A DNA stretch of 64,000 bases from Candidatus Lutibacillus vidarii (GTDB lineage: Bacteria; Actinomycetota; Actinomycetes; Actinomycetales; Dermatophilaceae): assembly GCA_016717165.1 (NCBI GenBank), contig JADKGA010000002.1, forward strand, positions 248,001 through 312,000. The letters run 5' to 3'. The notes below the pieces were generated by a model. The model did no database searches, was not told the origin of the DNA, and saw only the letters and a program-made list of their open reading frames with translations. Positions 62,045 through 64,000 of the stretch are shown piece after piece. The position numbers and the translations under genes were made by a program. The stretch's first letter is position 1; the number at the start of each line of letters is the position of its first letter.

Positions 62045-63403
62045 GTGACGAGCGCAGCACAGCGCCCGGGCAGCGACGGCACGGCGGCAGCCGAGGCCAA
62101 CGAGTCCGCCGAGACCGCCACGGTCGATCCTCCCGTCCAGAGCGCCGATGTCGTCGTCGTCGGCGCGGGCCCAGGGGGCTCGGCCACCGCGGCCTATCTC
62201 GCCGCTCACGGCGTCGACGTCCTCCTCCTCGAGAAGGCGACCTTCCCTCGGGACAAGATCTGCGGTGACGGGCTGACCCCCCGGGCGGTCAAGGAGCTGG
62301 TCCACCTCGGCATCGACACCACCGGCTGGCAGCGCACCAAGGGGCTACGGATCCTCGGCGGCGGTCACCACTTCACCCTTGACTGGCCGGACACCGCGAC
62401 CTTCCCGAGCTACGGCCTGGTCCGCACCCGGCGCCAGCTCGACGAGACCCTCGCCCGGCACGCCGTGGCCCGCGGGGCCAGGCTGCAGGAGCGGACCTCG
62501 GTCACCGACCCGGTGACCGACGGCCGAGGCCGGGTCGTCGGCGTCCGAGCCAAGCTGCTCGACGACCAGGGCAGGGCGACCGGGCAGACCCAGGAGATCC
62601 GCGCCAAGGTCGTCGTCGCCGCCGACGGGGTCTCCTCCCGGCTGGCCACCGCGGTCGGGCGGCCCAAGCGCGAGGACCGGGTCATGGGCGTCGCGGTCCG
62701 GGCGTACTACACGACGCCGCAGCGCGACGAGTACCTCGAGAGCCACCTCGAGCTGTGGACCACCGACGAGGCCGGCAACCGGATGCTAATGCCCGGCTAC
62801 GGCTGGCTCTTCCCGCTCGAGGACGGCCGGACCAATGTCGGCCTCGGCATCCTCGACACCTCCAGCGCCTTCGGCCAGACCGACTACCGCGACGTCATGC
62901 GCCGCTGGGTCGACGGGCTCGGGGACCGCTGGCAGCTCGAGCACGACGCCACCGCGGGCCCGATCCGCGGCGCGGCCCTTCCGATGGGCTTCAACCGCAC
63001 CCCCCTGTATGCCGACGGGCTGCTCCTCGTCGGGGACGCCGGCGGCATGGTCAACCCGTTCAACGGCGAGGGCATCGACTACGCCCTCGAGGCCGCGCGG
63101 GTCGGGGCGGACATCATCGCCCAGGCGCTCTCCCGCAGCACTGACCCGGCGCGCGAGCGCGTCCTGGCGTCATACCCAAAGGTCATGAAGGCCGAGCTGG
63201 GAGGCTACTTCACGCTGGGACGGTGGTTCGCGCACGCCATCGGCAACCCGGAGGTCATGCGCCTGGCCACCAAGTACGGACTGCCGCGCACCACGCTGAT
63301 GAGGTTCCTCCTCAAGATCATGGCGAACCTCCCCGAGGCCCGCGGCGGGCGGGTCGACGACCGGATCATCCACGCCCTCTCGAGCCTGGCTCCGGACGCA
63401 TGA
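62045..63403 (+). CDS. menJ: Geranylgeranyl reductase family flavoprotein (MenJ-like)
   Basis: A 452-residue FAD reductase. The FAD-binding entry is VVVVGAGPGGSATAAYLA at about 36-53, then FPRDKICGDGLTPRAV, VVAADGVSSRLA and GLLLVGDAGGMVNPFNGEGIDYALE. In M. tuberculosis the homologue Rv0561c (MenJ) saturates one isoprene of menaquinone, and it also follows menG/menH there. A polar leader of about 30 residues precedes the fold. GTG start at 62045 with GAGAGACG upstream. Confidence 0.92.
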   Translation: MTSAAQRPGSDGTAAAEANESAETATVDPPVQSADVVVVGAGPGGSATAAYLAAHGVDVLLLEKATFPRDKICGDGLTPRAVKELVHLGIDTTGWQRTKGLRILGGGHHFTLDWPDTATFPSYGLVRTRRQLDETLARHAVARGARLQERTSVTDPVTDGRGRVVGVRAKLLDDQGRATGQTQEIRAKVVVAADGVSSRLATAVGRPKREDRVMGVAVRAYYTTPQRDEYLESHLELWTTDEAGNRMLMPGYGWLFPLEDGRTNVGLGILDTSSAFGQTDYRDVMRRWVDGLGDRWQLEHDATAGPIRGAALPMGFNRTPLYADGLLLVGDAGGMVNPFNGEGIDYALEAARVGADIIAQALSRSTDPARERVLASYPKVMKAELGGYFTLGRWFAHAIGNPEVMRLATKYGLPRTTLMRFLLKIMANLPEARGGRVDDRIIHALSSLAPDA

Positions 63404-63533
63404 GCGGGCACCTCGTCCGTGCGGTGAGACCCGCACGTCATCCTCGGTATGCCGGGCAGGCCAGCGCCAGCAGGTCCCCCCTAGGATGGGGGAGACCTGG
63501 CTCGGTCCGTTCTCGAAAGGGGATCGACGCACG

Positions 63534-63899
63534 ATGACCAACCCATACGTGCCGATCATCATCATGGTCGCCCTGGGGGCGGCTTTCGCCCTGATCTCGG
63601 TGGGAACGAGCCTGATCGTCGGCCCCAAGCGCTACAACCGGGCCAAGATGGAGGCCTACGAGTGCGGGATCCAGCCGACCCCGCACGCGTCCGGCGGCGG
63701 CAAGGTGCCGATCAAGTACTACCTCACCGCCATGCTCTTCATCATCTTCGACATCGAGTCGGTCTTCCTCTACCCGTTCGCGGTCGCCTTCGATCGGCTC
63801 GGCCTGTTCGCCCTCGTCGAGATGGTCCTGTTCATCGTCACCGTGTTCGTCGCCTACGCCTATGTATGGCGCCGCGGCGGCCTCGACTGGGACTACTGA
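63534..63899 (+). CDS. nuoA: NuoA, NADH-quinone oxidoreductase subunit A
   Basis: A 121-residue complex I membrane subunit with three helices. YECGIQPT, FIIFDIESVFLYPFAV and the C-terminal RRGGLDWDY are conserved. GAAAGGGG precedes the ATG. It opens the nuo operon, which couples NADH oxidation to menaquinone. Confidence 0.97.
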   Translation: MTNPYVPIIIMVALGAAFALISVGTSLIVGPKRYNRAKMEAYECGIQPTPHASGGGKVPIKYYLTAMLFIIFDIESVFLYPFAVAFDRLGLFALVEMVLFIVTVFVAYAYVWRRGGLDWDY

Positions 63900-63912
63900 G
63901 GAAGGAGGCGAC

Positions 63913-64000
63913 ATGGGACTCGAAGAACAGCTCCCCTCAGGGATCCTCCTCTCGACGATCGAGGGCCTGGCCGGGTACATGCGCAAGGCCTCGATGTGGC
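63913..64000 (+). CDS. nuoB: NuoB, NADH-quinone oxidoreductase subunit B (partial)
   Basis: The first 29 residues, MGLEEQLPSGILLSTIEG..., match actinobacterial NuoB N-termini, which bind the N2 iron-sulfur cluster later in the chain. GAAGGAGG precedes the ATG, 13 bases after nuoA. The gene runs off the window. Confidence 0.9.
   Translation, partial: MGLEEQLPSGILLSTIEGLAGYMRKASMW

Overview
The window is a single GC-rich chromosomal segment from an actinobacterium. The markers are Lsr2, DisA, the 32-residue ribosomal protein bS22, a mycobacterial-type fused HemD, a Ku/LigD end-joining set, and a classical menaquinone pathway. Gene style (short leaders, many GTG starts, GTGA/ATGA overlaps) and the very frequent word GGCATACC/GGTATGCC suggest a member of the Intrasporangiaceae or a near relative in Micrococcales. 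That placement is inference.

Layout. 1-18.7 kb is mostly housekeeping: lsr2; split ligD polymerase and ligase genes divergent from ku; a Nei/Fpg glycosylase; a membrane-anchored GNAT protein; clpC; ppk2 followed by argA, which seems to start with CTG; an ABC-2 exporter; mutY, disA and radA; and a methyltransferase next to a Cys-rich protein. 19-27 kb follows the conserved actinobacterial order around proC: TIM-barrel isomerase, proline dehydrogenase, proC, an AcuC-like deacetylase, an excisionase-like HTH protein, bS22, an epimerase, an acyltransferase and a glutaredoxin. 27.2-36.5 kb is an eleven-gene ethanolamine-utilisation bacterial microcompartment operon (eutN, A, B, C, L, E, M, Q, J, a second tandem-BMC shell protein, and a small protein that duplicates the EutQ N-terminal module). 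It sits where Mycobacterium tuberculosis carries hemA and hemC. The fused hemD follows directly, but hemB and hemL are not beside it. 38.3-43.8 kb holds a MarR regulator, a histidine phosphatase and the system II cytochrome c maturation genes (tlpA, ccdA, resB, ccsA). 44-44.8 kb is a lower-GC orphan polymorphic-toxin C-terminus with a probable immunity gene. 45.3-63.4 kb holds the menaquinone genes menA, E, B, C, D, F, G and menJ. Among them are a P-type ATPase, a chromate-transporter/ACR3 pair and murJ. The window ends at the start of the nuo operon.

How the genes work together. The eut operon encodes the AdoB12-dependent ammonia-lyase (EutBC), its reactivase (EutA), an AdhE-type acetaldehyde dehydrogenase and shell proteins of pentamer, hexamer and tandem-domain trimer types. 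It has no phosphotransacetylase, alcohol dehydrogenase, permease, adenosyltransferase or regulator. EutC (N-terminus), EutE (C-terminus) and the last small protein (C-terminus) carry amphipathic helices that look like encapsulation peptides. The menaquinone genes, cytochrome c maturation genes and nuo genes together describe a menaquinone-linked respiratory chain.

Sequence quality. Three conserved genes (hemD, resB, menE) are each interrupted by a single-base change in a short C/G run. An A10-C8-G15 tract lies at 49.06 kb. I read these as assembly errors rather than biology. No tRNA, rRNA, CRISPR array or intact insertion sequence was seen.
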